A DNA stretch of 64,000 nt from Thermoproteota archaeon (GCA_027491485.1 JAOZGR010000001.1:186001-250000); one strand, 5' to 3'; positions 1-9,382 are shown, counted from the first letter of the stretch. Notes: generated by a model from the letters alone, not told the origin. A program made the numbers and translations.

Positions 1-409
1 ATCTCACTAGTTCCATACCTCCGATATCTTTGGGTATGCACTGAAGGGTCTGTAGCACGCCTATAGAGGATATGGGAAGAAGTAGCCCTTCATCAGCTAA
101 TAGATTATGGATGGTCGGCCCTCCTCCCCAAGCGATATCTATGTTACCGATCCTCTTAATAGTCTCTATCCAGATTGCCGGATGAGGGTTTATAAACCTA
201 ATATCTGTTATGTTGTGCTTCTTCGCAATTTCGGAGGACAGAAATGCCTCCTTGTACAGCTGGGTTATCGTAGACGAATGTCTTGTTATTGCTAATAGGG
301 TAATACCCTCATCTTCAACCGGGGGCTGCTCTTTATTCCCAACTATATAGTAAAAGATAATGACCAGCAATACAAGGATTACTGCCACTACTAAGGCTCT
401 TTTGCTCAT
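1..409 (-). CDS. ABC transporter solute-binding protein, N-terminal part (truncated by window edge)
   Basis: The minus strand is open from an ATG at 409-407 to the window edge, giving 136 residues. The N-terminus has four charged or polar residues, then a membrane segment (about residues 5-24) ending in YYIVG, followed by an acidic linker. This looks like a signal anchor or lipoprotein-like secretion signal, but no lipobox cysteine is visible. The mature part (LLAITRHSS, then IAWGGGPTIHNLLADEG) resembles extracellular solute-binding proteins of family 1, the periplasmic-binding fold used for iron, sugars and anions. The substrate cannot be told from this fragment, and the partner permease and ATPase would lie outside the window. 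It lies upstream of, and diverges from nothing on, the same strand as prephenate dehydratase, whose stop is at 438. The family is inferred from pattern resemblance only. Confidence 0.65.
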   Translation of the reverse strand, partial: MSKRALVVAVILVLLVIIFYYIVGNKEQPPVEDEGITLLAITRHSSTITQLYKEAFLSSEIAKKHNITDIRFINPHPAIWIETIKRIGNIDIAWGGGPTIHNLLADEGLLLPISSIGVLQTLQCIPKDIGGMELVR

Positions 410-437
410 ATCTCTCACTCTCTCCGAGAACTTAAAG

Positions 438-1250
438 CTATATAGACATTCTTTTATAGCTCCCCAGTACTTTAACCCAGATTGTGTGGTCTTCTAATTC
501 TTTAAGTGCCTCATTAACATAATCTTCCCATAAGGAGCCCTCGAATTCTATGAAAAAGGAGTAGTTCCACGGTTCTTTTCTTATAGGTCTTGATTCTAAC
601 CAAAGAAGGTTGATATTTCTCTTAGCAAAAACTCCGAGAGCCCTCCATAAAGCACCAGGTACATGTCTAGTAGCAAAGAACGCAGAAGTTGTATCCGCTT
701 CTTTTGGCCAGCTTCCTTCCTTAGCTATTACAAAGAATCTAGTTGTGTTATGGGAGATGTCTTGTATATCCCTAGCCAGTACTTCTAGATTGTAGATGCT
801 AGCAGCCCTCTCCCCTGCAATTGCCGCCTTCTTCATGTCACCCGATTCTGCAACTTCCCTAGCAGCTCCTGCTGTGTCAAAGCTCGGTATTACCTCCCAT
901 TCTCTAGACTTGAGAAAGTCTTCACACTGAGAAATAGCCTCTGGGTGGGAGTATACCACCTTTATGTCCTCGATTTTTGATCCTCTAATGCCTAAAAGTG
1001 CGTGTCTCACCCTGACTTTCACTTCACCGACTACACTGACATCCCTCTTTAGTAGTAGGTCCAATGACTTTCTTATGCTACCAGTAGTTGAGTTCTCAAC
1101 AGGTACCACGCCATAGTCGGACTCGGCGCACTCTACTGAGTCGAATACTTCCTCTAAGGATTGTTTCGAGATAGGTTCATAGCTCTTGAAGAATATAAGG
1201 GCTGCTTCATCACTATAAGACCCTCTCTCTCCTTGAATAGCTACTCTCAT
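438..1250 (-). CDS. pheA: Prephenate dehydratase with ACT domain
   Basis: This enzyme decarboxylates and dehydrates prephenate to phenylpyruvate, the committed step to phenylalanine. The 270-residue length is normal for a monofunctional enzyme. The catalytic domain covers about residues 1-178. It has the GxxGSYS start (7-13), the ENSTTGSI loop (52-59) and the invariant Thr-Arg-Phe triad at 170-172. A C-terminal ACT domain (about 186-265) carries the ESRP motif at 219-222 and a GAL-like motif near 199, which bind phenylalanine for feedback inhibition in this family. No chorismate mutase domain is fused. The gene diverges from the HypE/PurM-like gene at 1314 with a 63-base gap. Confidence 0.95.
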   Translation of the reverse strand: MRVAIQGERGSYSDEAALIFFKSYEPISKQSLEEVFDSVECAESDYGVVPVENSTTGSIRKSLDLLLKRDVSVVGEVKVRVRHALLGIRGSKIEDIKVVYSHPEAISQCEDFLKSREWEVIPSFDTAGAAREVAESGDMKKAAIAGERAASIYNLEVLARDIQDISHNTTRFFVIAKEGSWPKEADTTSAFFATRHVPGALWRALGVFAKRNINLLWLESRPIRKEPWNYSFFIEFEGSLWEDYVNEALKELEDHTIWVKVLGSYKRMSI

Positions 1251-1313
1251 TAGGCCTCGTCATAGAATCTGAACTCATAAATGTTATCATTAAAACTCCT
1301 TGCATATCAGTGA

Positions 1314-2303
1314 ATGAGAGGAAAGGCGAGGAAAGAGGTCTTGAAAGAGATTACAAAGCTAGTAGGGAGATTAGGGAAATCTATCACGATTCCACCACAT
1401 CCCAGCATCGATGCCGGTGCTGAGAGGTTACTAGGACTTACTAGGATCTACGCCTGTGATCCGGCTTTAGGAGTACCCCTTGAAGACCTAGGGTTCTTCT
1501 CTTTTCATTTTTCAGCTTCCGATGTTGCTGTCTTAGGTGCAGAACCCAAGATGATGACCAGCACAATACTACTTCCTGAAGGTGCAGATGTCGAGTTGGC
1601 ATTGAGAATCGCCAGAGATATTGACTACGAGGCATATAGATACGGTGTTAGTATAGTAACAGGCCATATTGGGTGGTATAAAGCTGTCAAGGAGCCAGTA
1701 GTAGTTACAACAGTCATAGGTGAGGCTAGAAATCCAATAACACCAACCATGGCTAGATCTGGAGACATATTGCTCCTAGTTGGAATCCCCGGAGCTGAGT
1801 TCCTCTATGGAGTTGCCCATTTCAAGCCGGACCTTATTGAGCGAATTTTCGGTCCCCACACGGTGAGAAGATGGAAGAAGACCAGATGGATGCTAACAGC
1901 TGTGGACAAGGCTAGGGACTTAGCAATGTTCACAAAGGTCAATGGGATGAAGGACGGTGCAGAAGGAGGTCTCATAAGGATGTTAAACGATTTCGCTGAT
2001 GCCTCTAGCTTAGGCTTTAAGATATGGAGGGAGAGAATCTTATTTCCACCTGAAATACTGAGGCTATCTGGCTCACTAGGGTTTAATCCCTTGGCTGCCT
2101 CCAGTTCGGGGACAGTATTGGCAGCTATACCAAAAAGCGCACCACTTGGCTTCTTAAGAGAGCTTATAGAGTCTCATGGATTTGTAACCAGTATTATAGG
2201 AGAGCTTGTATCAGATCCAGAAAGTAGGAAGATTGTGGAAGGAGACTCATTGAGGGAATTCCCTGAAGATGCTGAGGACCCATATGTCCTCCTGCTGGAA
2301 TGA
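1314..2303 (+). CDS. AIR synthase-related (HypE/PurM/ThiL-like) protein
   Basis: The 329-residue protein has the two-domain layout of the PurM/HypE/ThiL/SelD ATP-binding superfamily. The N-terminal half contains HFSASDVAVLGAEP (about residues 65-78), which matches the DxA.MGA.P-type nucleotide and metal loop. The C-terminal half contains KDGAEGGL (about 213-220) and SSSGTVLAA (about 263-271), matching the glycine-rich loops. The family includes kinases and amide-activating enzymes that bind ATP across a dimer interface. It is not a clear HypE because the C-terminal PRIC cysteine tail is absent, and there are no hydrogenase genes nearby. The substrate is unknown. The stop codon directly abuts the stop codon of the convergent asparaginase pseudogene. 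Confidence 0.75.
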   Translation: MRGKARKEVLKEITKLVGRLGKSITIPPHPSIDAGAERLLGLTRIYACDPALGVPLEDLGFFSFHFSASDVAVLGAEPKMMTSTILLPEGADVELALRIARDIDYEAYRYGVSIVTGHIGWYKAVKEPVVVTTVIGEARNPITPTMARSGDILLLVGIPGAEFLYGVAHFKPDLIERIFGPHTVRRWKKTRWMLTAVDKARDLAMFTKVNGMKDGAEGGLIRMLNDFADASSLGFKIWRERILFPPEILRLSGSLGFNPLAASSSGTVLAAIPKSAPLGFLRELIESHGFVTSIIGELVSDPESRKIVEGDSLREFPEDAEDPYVLLLE

Positions 2304-3185
2304 TTACTCTATGCTGCTTATCATTGCTATTATATCTCCCTCCCTTGTAGAGTAGGCTACAGCCATTCTCCTCGATGTATGGGCATATCCCACTCTTCCA
2401 TGCTTGTCTACGAGGATTAGCCCTCCGGTTTTTCCTCTCATAATGGATAAAGCCCTCTTAGCAGCATCTGCTGGAGAGGCACCCATAGATAAAATATCTA
2501 CAGTTAGTTTTGATAGTAAGACTCTCATTATGGCTTCTCCTTGCCCGGTAGCACTAGTTCCGCCGATTTCTCTATCTGCAAAGGCCCCACATCCGATCAA
2601 TGGCGAATCTCCTACTCTACCGGGCCTTTTGAATGGTATACCGCCTGTAGAGGTTGCTGCTGCTATATTCACATTAGAATCGAGCGCTACTGCACTCACC
2701 GTACTAAACACATTATTTCTGCTCTTCTTCCTCCAAGTTTCTAGTCTCCTTTTAGTGATGAGTTCTCTGGGGTCAATTAGCTGGAATCCTAACTCGACCG
2801 CTATCTTCTCCGCTCCCTCAGCGACATACATATTAATTATTATGAGTCCTCTCCATTATTGCCCTTGCCAACAAAATTGGATTCTTTATCCTCCTAACGG
2901 CAGCAACTGAGCCGAAATCCAATGAGCTGCCGTCAACAATTATAACATCTAACTCCACGAACCCCTCCTCATTTAATGCTGAACCAATGCCTACATTGAA
3001 GTTAGGATCATCCTCCATAACTATTACTGCTCTTTCTACAGCATCTAAAGCGCTTTCCCCTGAGTCTAAAACACCGGTAGATTCCCTAGCGGCCTTTTTA
3101 ACCCCTTTATACGCTCTTCGAACAGATCGTTTGGTGTATCCCATGCTCCTCCATGTAATATTACAGCTCGATTCAACTCTCTCAC
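2304..3185 (-). pseudogene. Plant-type L-asparaginase / isoaspartyl peptidase, two frameshifts
   Basis: Three consecutive pieces in different frames reconstruct one Ntn-hydrolase of about 290 residues. Piece 1 starts at GTG 3185 and encodes the family N-terminus AVILHGGAWDTP. Piece 2 (readable from about 3110 to 2833) encodes ESALDAVERAVIVMEDDP, NVGIGSALNEEG and PILLARAIMERT. Piece 3 (2831-2304) encodes EGAEK, STVSAVALD with the catalytic threonine of the autocleavage site, ATSTGG and VGDSPLIGCGAFAD. Family members hydrolyse asparagine or isoaspartyl peptides after self-cleavage before that threonine. The shifts fall at about 3100-3110, in a run-rich stretch (AAAGGGGTTAAAAAGG on the coding strand), and at about 2835-2845 in an AT-rich stretch. 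All motifs are preserved, so either the sequence has indel errors or the decay is recent. Confidence 0.85.
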
Positions 3186-3216
3186 ATTAGATCAGTAACC
3201 TAGCTCCAGATAATTC

Positions 3217-3768
3217 TTATACAGTATCGTAACCATCAATATAATCTGGGGGGACCTCATCCGCTAAGAAGGTAAGTTCAGATGGACGGTATATACTGTA
3301 CCCACGTTTTGCTAGTTCCCTAGCCCTTATCCTAAGGATGAGATGAGGACCTTTTTTCCTCCTAGCTACTTGTAGAGCACGATCGACTGTGAGCGAAAGG
3401 TGGACGTACTGCCTCTTCATTGGTCTTAAGCCCTCTTTTAATATGCTACTAAGCGCTTCCCTTGTGGTTCCGTGATATAGCACCTCAGGAACTTCCTCAG
3501 GTCGTAAGGACTCTCCAATTTCAATCGGGAAACTATGGCCGTATCTTGCTCTAACTAGGCTATCTTTCAGTTCAAATCTCTCCGTATCCTTGCTAATAAT
3601 TTCTATAATCTCATTTTCGGTCACATATTCTCCCATTATCATTTTTACAGCTTGAATAAGATCTTTTACTGGAATAAACCCCTTCTCGTCCGGGTGAAGG
3701 TTCCCCAGCTCAGGTTTATGCCTCAGCAGTAGTGATATCAGTTTGCTTATTCTTACTTTCCTCTTCAT
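3217..3768 (-). CDS. kptA: RNA 2'-phosphotransferase Tpt1/KptA
   Basis: KptA moves the internal 2'-phosphate from spliced tRNA to NAD, releasing ADP-ribose 1'',2''-cyclic phosphate. Family motifs are in order: LLRHKPE at the N-terminus, RYGHS in the middle, LYHGT and VHLSL in the C-terminal ADP-ribosyltransferase fold. An in-frame ATG lies upstream at 3825. I prefer the ATG at 3768 because the encoded protein then starts like other KptA proteins and has GGGTG about nine bases before it. Archaeal tRNA ligation does not leave a 2'-phosphate, so the biological substrate here is uncertain. The gene lies downstream of the divergent histone promoter region. Confidence 0.93.
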   Translation of the reverse strand: MKRKVRISKLISLLLRHKPELGNLHPDEKGFIPVKDLIQAVKMIMGEYVTENEIIEIISKDTERFELKDSLVRARYGHSFPIEIGESLRPEEVPEVLYHGTTREALSSILKEGLRPMKRQYVHLSLTVDRALQVARRKKGPHLILRIRARELAKRGYSIYRPSELTFLADEVPPDYIDGYDTV

Positions 3769-3878
3769 AATAGATAACACCCGAGATTTATTTCCGGTAG
3801 TTGATATAATTTCTCTACTCCTCATGATCCGAGTTGTTAAATTAAGTGGACTTCACAGTAATAGAAGATGATACTCGC

Positions 3879-3887
3879 TTTATAAAT
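3879..3887 (+). promoter_or_regulatory. TATA box, histone gene (possibly shared with kptA)
   Basis: TTTATAAAT lies in the 133-base gap between the kptA and histone starts. On the plus strand it predicts initiation near 3905-3915 with a leader of about 45 bases. The motif is nearly symmetrical and could also serve the minus-strand gene. A second T/A-rich stretch (TTTTTTATTTA at about 3930-3940) lies closer to the histone start. Confidence 0.5.
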
Positions 3888-3958
3888 GGGTGGTCCTACT
3901 ACTACTTGCAATCATCGTGAAGGGTAGATTTTTTATTTAACATGAGGTTCTTTATATT

Positions 3959-4183
3959 ATGCCTAAGGCGAGGTATTTACCCCTAGCTCCCATTGGGAGG
4001 ATAATCAGAGAAGCTGGCGCTGAGAGGGTAAGTGATGCTGCTGTCGAGAGGCTGGAGCACTATATGGAGAAGTTTGCCATGGAAGTGAGCAAGCACGCAG
4101 TCAGTTTGGCTAAACACGCCAATAGGAAGACCGTAACTGGAGAAGATATAGAGCTCGCTATTAGGGCCGTTTGGAAGGCCTGA
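3959..4183 (+). CDS. Archaeal histone (HMf family)
   Basis: This 74-residue protein is a single histone fold that dimerises and wraps DNA. It has LAPIGRIIREAGAERVSD at about residues 8-25, which includes the loop-1 arginine and the RVSD element that contact DNA. It also has KHANRKTVTGEDIELAIR near the C-terminus, the conserved loop 2 and helix 3 (NRKT then EDIELA). There are no long tails, as usual for archaeal histones, only six extra N-terminal residues with two basic ones. GAGGT at about 3942 could act as a distant ribosome-binding site. The gene stands alone between kptA (divergent) and the acyl-CoA synthetase subunit. Confidence 0.97.
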   Translation: MPKARYLPLAPIGRIIREAGAERVSDAAVERLEHYMEKFAMEVSKHAVSLAKHANRKTVTGEDIELAIRAVWKA

Positions 4184-4189
4184 AACCCT

Positions 4190-4212
4190 CTATTTTTCTT
4201 TTATTTCTTCCT
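4190..4212 (+). terminator. Pyrimidine/T-rich terminator after histone
   Basis: The seven bases after the histone stop are followed by CTATTTTTCTTTTATTTCTTCC. Runs of T on the coding strand are the usual archaeal termination signal, and no hairpin is needed. Confidence 0.5.
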
Positions 4213-4335
4213 CTACCTGTATTAGCGAGATATAGTCATGAGTTCGTCCTTTTAATTGAGTCGCATTGAGGGGAAGGTTTCTTACTGTTGTGAAATTTCT
4301 TTATTTAGGTAGGCCTGAAAATCAAGGTGCACAAT

Positions 4336-5775
4336 ATGTCCTCTTTGGAGGGTTTTTTCAATCCAAAATCCGTAGTTATAGTGGGTGCCTCTAGAACCCC
4401 TGGGAAGATAGGCTACGAACTCCTCAAGATAATGGTTGAAAATTCCCAGAGAGGCATGTATAAAGGAAAACTTTACGCAGTTAATCCGAAATCTGAGGAG
4501 AGTATCTTAGGAGTTCCTACATTCAAGTCCATCGCAGAACTACCTGATACTCCAGATTTGGCTGTGCTAGTAACTCCTGCAAAGTACACACCGCTGGCCA
4601 TGGAGGATTGCGGTAAAAAAGGAATAAAGAACATTATCGTAATCAGTGGTGGATTTGCTGAGGTAGGAGGAGAAGGTGTCAGGCTTCAAGAAATGCTAGA
4701 AGAGATTAGGAAGAAGTACGATATGAGGGTTATAGGGCCTAACTGCGTTGGTGTAGTAGTCCCATCCACAGGCATAGATACAATGTTCCTCCCGGTGGAG
4801 AAGAACTTCCTCGGAAAAAGCTATATTTCATCACCTAGACCTAAGCCGGGGAATATATCCCTAAGCACCCAATCTGGAGCGTTTGGTGTCGCCTGTTTGG
4901 ACTACATGCACGGAGAAGGCATAGGATTGGCCAAGTTCGTTAGTTATGGCAATAAATTGGATGTAGATGAGGTAGATGTCCTCTTGTATCTTAAAGACGA
5001 TGAGGAAACGAAAGTTATCTTGATATACGCTGAATCCATAGATAGGGGAAGAGAGTTCCTTCAATTAGCCAAGGAGGTGACTAAAGTAAAGCCCATAGTT
5101 GTCTTTAAGGCTGGGAGGACAAGCGCTGGTGCTAGAGCCGCTAGCTCTCATACAGCTGCCATGGCTGGAAGCGACGCTATCTATGATGCTGCCTTTAGAC
5201 AAGCAGGTATAATAAGAGTCAGAGATATGGAAGAGCTCTTTGATGTGGCTAAAGCTTTGGTGATGCAACCTCCTGCGAAAGGAGATAGGATAGCTATACT
5301 AACAGATGGAGGAGGTGTCGGTGTTATGGCTGCTGATGAAACCGAGGCCATTGGCCTAAAGCTCGCTAGCTTCAGTGAGAAGACTAAGAAAGATTTCGAG
5401 AGACTCAAGAAAGAAAGGATAATTCCCCCCATAGCTGCTACTGCTAATCCAGTTGACTTAACTGGTAGCGCTACGGACGATTCTTTCGTGAGATCTATGG
5501 AGATTCTCTTGGAGGATGATGGGGTAGATGGTGTGATAGTGCTAGCGCTTCACCATGTCCCAGGAGTTACAGCGGAGCTGCCATCAAAGCTTGCTAGGAT
5601 TGCCAAGAGATATAGTAAGCCTGTGGTTGCAATGGATGTAGGATCCTCACAATACGCAAGGGAGTTCAGGGGGTTCTTTGAAATAGAGGGCATTCCAGCG
5701 TATCCCGAGCCTGAGAGAGCTGTGAGAGCAATGAAAGCTCTAGTTGATTATGGAAGGATCTCTCTACAGTCCTAG
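4336..5775 (+). CDS. acdA: ADP-forming acetyl/acyl-CoA synthetase, alpha subunit
   Basis: This subunit conserves the energy of acyl-CoA as ATP (acyl-CoA + ADP + Pi to acid + ATP + CoA), a hallmark of fermenting and amino-acid-degrading archaea. The N-terminal CoA-binding Rossmann domain starts at VVIVGASRTPGKIGYE. The succinyl-CoA ligase-like domains follow, with IGPNCVGV, LSTQSGAFG and the phosphorylated histidine in SSHTAAMAG (about residue 272). The length of about 479 residues fits a stand-alone alpha subunit. The beta (ATP-grasp) subunit is not in the window, so the enzyme must pair with a distant gene. A GTG at 4327 is in frame, but AAGGTG seven bases before ATG 4336 favours the latter. 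The last 12 bases overlap the convergent gene. Confidence 0.93.
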   Translation: MSSLEGFFNPKSVVIVGASRTPGKIGYELLKIMVENSQRGMYKGKLYAVNPKSEESILGVPTFKSIAELPDTPDLAVLVTPAKYTPLAMEDCGKKGIKNIIVISGGFAEVGGEGVRLQEMLEEIRKKYDMRVIGPNCVGVVVPSTGIDTMFLPVEKNFLGKSYISSPRPKPGNISLSTQSGAFGVACLDYMHGEGIGLAKFVSYGNKLDVDEVDVLLYLKDDEETKVILIYAESIDRGREFLQLAKEVTKVKPIVVFKAGRTSAGARAASSHTAAMAGSDAIYDAAFRQAGIIRVRDMEELFDVAKALVMQPPAKGDRIAILTDGGGVGVMAADETEAIGLKLASFSEKTKKDFERLKKERIIPPIAATANPVDLTGSATDDSFVRSMEILLEDDGVDGVIVLALHHVPGVTAELPSKLARIAKRYSKPVVAMDVGSSQYAREFRGFFEIEGIPAYPEPERAVRAMKALVDYGRISLQS

Positions 5776-8253
5776 GAGGCGTCTAACCTTAGGCGCAAGT
5801 ATCACTAGAATAAGCACTGCAGCCCCAGATATCAAGACCCAATATGTGTAAGCTGACCACGAACTACTTCCCTTTGCTAATTTAAGTTCCGTACTTATGG
5901 TCTGGTACAGGCTCCTCTCTCCTTGCTTCCATGTTACCTTGATATCCACCGGTACTATCTGTGGAGCGTTTTTGTCTATATCCACCTCCATTATGGCAGT
6001 CATATTACTATTGCCAGGGATTTCCCCCAGAGCAGACGTAGTTGTACCTACTAGATATGGTGTTATTATCTCAACCACCACATCCTCTGCAGTAGCCCGA
6101 GCCTCATTCTGAAGTACTAAAGATAGCTTTACTCCCTTATCCCCGGGTTTTGGACTTCCTGGTATTTCAAATTGTAGTAGTTTAAAGCTTGCCTTCTCTT
6201 CTATCTGAACTGGGATTGATGAATTCCCATACTTAGTAGATAAAACTAGTTCATACCTTCCAGGCTTAGCATCTTCAGATATATCCACAATGAATTCAAC
6301 ATTAACTGCTTCGTTCGGAGGGAGTGCAGGTATTAGGAATGTATCTGTTCCTGGGGAGGATGGTTCTATGACTCCAGGAATGCTTGATATATTAGCCCTT
6401 ACCTCCTTTGCCATGTAGTTGCCCACGTTAGTTAGGGTAACTACTAGCCTTACGTTGAGATCCCCGGGGTATATCGAGGATGGTATGGTAGAGACATGAG
6501 CTACCTCTATCTCGGGCTCGCCTACAGCTCTTACTCCTAGGGAAAGGATGTCTTCGTGTGTCCTGCCGGCCTGATCCTCATATTTGACATGTAGGATTAG
6601 TTGGACTGCTCCATAAGCTTTGGGGGATAGGTAAACTCCATACGATATCTCGGTTCTTTCGTTTTTGTCTAAGTATTCTATGTAAGCATAATCAGGACCG
6701 ACTATTGCACCCAATTCTGGCGATGGAAAGGCGATTTTCACTATAATATCGCTAGCAGGTCCACCCTCGTTTCTTAGCTCTACTTTAAGTTCATTGACTT
6801 CATCCACCTTTAACTCTTGATTTATCGGAGAAGCGGATATTAACGGATTGGCAGGTTCCTCCGTTATAAGGGATATTGGGATAACTTGATTCCTTGCTTT
6901 ATCATGTTCGTCCATATAGGTTAGCCTAAGGGTCAAAGTGAGGCTTCCATAAGTTACATTTGGGCATGACACTAAGATATTCATTTTAACTGTCTCTCCA
7001 GGCTCTAGCTCATCTATTTGAGCGCCACTAGCTGATAGTATAGCAAGATCCTTTGAGGGGATAAAGTCAACTCTAATTGATCTAGCTGCCTCATCACCCT
7101 CATTTCTCAGTGTAATACCTACGAATTCCTGGGAACCTGGGAAGATGACTCTTTTGTCACTATAAGCTACTAAATAGGGCCCTGGCAGCAGCTTTACGTA
7201 GAAGCCCAATGTAAGGGATTTCGTGTGATGTTCCTCCCCAGAATCATCATATTCTACAATGACAGGCAGCTGTAGGGGACCACCGAATATAGGGCTAACT
7301 GACAGGGTGGTCTGTATATAGCTCTCCTGATCTGGTTTGAGATGGTCTATTTTAAACGTAGATTGACCTTTAACAGAGAGCCCTGGTGGAGGGACGAGGG
7401 TTACTGATATGTTATAGGCATAATCATTACCATCGTTCCTTACGACCAAGTAGATCGAATTTTCCCTTCCGGGTTCTAAGGTGGTTTGATTAGGCTCGAC
7501 TGTGATTTCTGGTAGGGGACCACTGGATACTTTCAAGGCATTCAGGCGAGTATATTGACCGGCTGTCCCAAACTGATCGAGCCACGTAACTGTAGTCGTT
7601 AGACTTATCGCCTCATCAGCCAAGTCGCCAACGTACAGATCTACTCTGTAGCTTTTACTCTCATCAGGATCAAGAATTCCGACCTCTATGGGTGAAGAGA
7701 CCTGTACATTTGCACTAGATGGGGTTATAGTCACCATAACCCTACGAGCGACTCCGTCTCCAGTGTTTTTGACGGTTAGGGTAACAGTTGAAGTACGGCC
7801 CGGTCTTACTTGACCACTCAGAGAGCATTTCACATCTGGATTACCCATTATTGTAACGTAAAGATCTATCACCTGTGTGGTGGGAGTTCCATCTACCGAG
7901 TAGTCTATATTGAGTTCTGCTTTATAGTGAGAGGCAGTGGAGCCTGATGGTATGAATATATCAAAGCTCATCCTAACCGTTTGACCATAAAAGAGGCTTC
8001 CTGCATAGGAAGCTGTTCCAGATTGATCCGTACCTGCGAGATCGTACACAGTCAACGTTGCAGATATACCGCTAATAGTTCCTTGGTAGGAACTCTCTAG
8101 TTCCACTATGAATGTATTCGTGGCACCTAGTACTATCGTAGGCGAGGACCAATAAGTATCTTTCAATAATAGGTAACTTGAACCAAGTACTGGAATGTGA
8201 GGTAACAAGGAAAGGGCTATCATGATGACTAGAAAGGCTGTTATTACCCTCAT
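5764..8253 (-). CDS. Secreted, C-terminally anchored multi-repeat beta-sandwich (CARDB/NEW3-like) protein
   Basis: The 829-residue protein has a typical signal peptide (MRVITAFLVIMIALSLL...) and one C-terminal membrane segment (about residues 803-822) followed by a short basic tail, so nearly all of it lies outside the cell. The ectodomain is a string of at least six repeats of about 100-110 residues. Each repeat has variants of VTLTVKNTGDG.A..V, LVVRNDGNDYAYNISV, ITLRNEGDEAARSIRV, VELRNEGGPASDIIV and VTLTNVGNYMAKEV. This is the hallmark of CARDB/NPCBM-associated NEW3-type immunoglobulin-like domains. It is immediately downstream of an ABC-2 permease (1-base gap) and an ATPase (abutting), so the three are one operon. 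A role as the surface partner of the exporter or as an S-layer-associated adhesin is inferred. Confidence 0.82.
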   Translation of the reverse strand: MRVITAFLVIMIALSLLPHIPVLGSSYLLLKDTYWSSPTIVLGATNTFIVELESSYQGTISGISATLTVYDLAGTDQSGTASYAGSLFYGQTVRMSFDIFIPSGSTASHYKAELNIDYSVDGTPTTQVIDLYVTIMGNPDVKCSLSGQVRPGRTSTVTLTVKNTGDGVARRVMVTITPSSANVQVSSPIEVGILDPDESKSYRVDLYVGDLADEAISLTTTVTWLDQFGTAGQYTRLNALKVSSGPLPEITVEPNQTTLEPGRENSIYLVVRNDGNDYAYNISVTLVPPPGLSVKGQSTFKIDHLKPDQESYIQTTLSVSPIFGGPLQLPVIVEYDDSGEEHHTKSLTLGFYVKLLPGPYLVAYSDKRVIFPGSQEFVGITLRNEGDEAARSIRVDFIPSKDLAILSASGAQIDELEPGETVKMNILVSCPNVTYGSLTLTLRLTYMDEHDKARNQVIPISLITEEPANPLISASPINQELKVDEVNELKVELRNEGGPASDIIVKIAFPSPELGAIVGPDYAYIEYLDKNERTEISYGVYLSPKAYGAVQLILHVKYEDQAGRTHEDILSLGVRAVGEPEIEVAHVSTIPSSIYPGDLNVRLVVTLTNVGNYMAKEVRANISSIPGVIEPSSPGTDTFLIPALPPNEAVNVEFIVDISEDAKPGRYELVLSTKYGNSSIPVQIEEKASFKLLQFEIPGSPKPGDKGVKLSLVLQNEARATAEDVVVEIITPYLVGTTTSALGEIPGNSNMTAIMEVDIDKNAPQIVPVDIKVTWKQGERSLYQTISTELKLAKGSSSWSAYTYWVLISGAAVLILVILAPKVRRLLGL

Positions 8254-8254
8254 T

Positions 8255-9382
8255 TTAGGTAACCTCCATTCTTAGGAATCTCATAGAGAGAAGTAGGAAA
8301 ACCGCTGTGAAGATATTCATCTTAACTAGCTGATCTGTAACCATCCAGAGGTCCCAGCCTTTTAGAGCTACATTTCTGAAGGCTGTCATGAAGTAATACA
8401 TTGGGATCAGTGCTGCTATGATCTGGGCTTCTCTACTAAGTATATCGACTGGGATGAGCATACCGCTGAATAGCATGGCTGGGATGAATATGAAGACACT
8501 AGCTTGATAGGCTTGAAGCTGATTCCTTGAGAATACTGATATTAGCAGTCCCATACTGAGTGAGTTTATAAGGAAAACCGTTGATACAATAAACATGTTG
8601 AGAAAAGAGCCCCTTAGCTTTATATCAAAGAGTAACATCGCGGTAAATAAGCTAAGTACCGCATCTGAGATTGTCGCTATGAAATAGGCTGCCAATTTGC
8701 CGAATATAACATCAATTACTGTTACAGGAGTCATTATGAACTGCTCGAAGGTCCCTCTCTCCCTCTCTCTACAGATAGAAACAGAAATAAGGCTTGTTGG
8801 TACCATTTGTAGTATCAGTGCCATTAGGGTAGGTGTGAAATTCTCTACTTTGCTTACATGTGGTCCATAAACTGTGTAGAACATGGGTCTTATGGCGAAT
8901 GTGCCGAACTTCTCAGCTGCCCATTCTTGATACTTCTGAGTCACAACTCCAACAGCTTGCATGACTAGCTGAGCCGTATTTGGATTGCTAGCATCGTAAT
9001 AAAGCTCAACTCTAGTTGGCCTTCCTAAAATGAGATCTTCTGTGAAGGATTTAGGAATTACGAGGCTCGCATATACCTTTCCAGAGTAAACAGATGCGAA
9101 TCCTTCTCCTTTTGATTTATAAATTGCCTTAATCCTAAACATTCTCGAGTTTTTCAGCTCTTGAATGAACTTAAATGATCCATCTCTCCCATCTAGATCA
9201 ACTACCGTTATTGGAAACTCGCCCGCACCTTTTCCACCGTACCCATAACCAAAGAGAATCGTAACCGTTATTGGCATCAGTAGTACCATTAGTATAGTTT
9301 TTGGGTCCCTTAGCAGTTGTCTTACTTCCTTATCTACTATGGGGAGGATTCTCAGTCCCTTTCTTATGCCTTCTCCTATCAT
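8255..9382 (-). CDS. ABC-2 type export permease
   Basis: The 375-residue protein has the ABC-2 plan. There is one N-terminal membrane helix (TILMVLLMPITVTILFGYGYG), then a large extracytoplasmic domain of about 140 residues, then five C-terminal helices. ICRERERGTFEQFIMTPV sits before the first of the C-terminal helices and is the conserved cytosolic coupling motif of this family. The protein resembles YhhJ/DrrB-like subunits that export drugs, polysaccharides or proteins. It starts next to the stop of the ATPase gene and is followed one base later by the secreted repeat protein. The substrate is unknown. Confidence 0.88.
   Translation of the reverse strand: MIGEGIRKGLRILPIVDKEVRQLLRDPKTILMVLLMPITVTILFGYGYGGKGAGEFPITVVDLDGRDGSFKFIQELKNSRMFRIKAIYKSKGEGFASVYSGKVYASLVIPKSFTEDLILGRPTRVELYYDASNPNTAQLVMQAVGVVTQKYQEWAAEKFGTFAIRPMFYTVYGPHVSKVENFTPTLMALILQMVPTSLISVSICRERERGTFEQFIMTPVTVIDVIFGKLAAYFIATISDAVLSLFTAMLLFDIKLRGSFLNMFIVSTVFLINSLSMGLLISVFSRNQLQAYQASVFIFIPAMLFSGMLIPVDILSREAQIIAALIPMYYFMTAFRNVALKGWDLWMVTDQLVKMNIFTAVFLLLSMRFLRMEVT

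Noticed and set aside
2404-2910. Plus-strand frame of 168 codons opposite the asparaginase
   Set aside because: It is the antisense of conserved asparaginase motifs and has no protein-like composition of its own.
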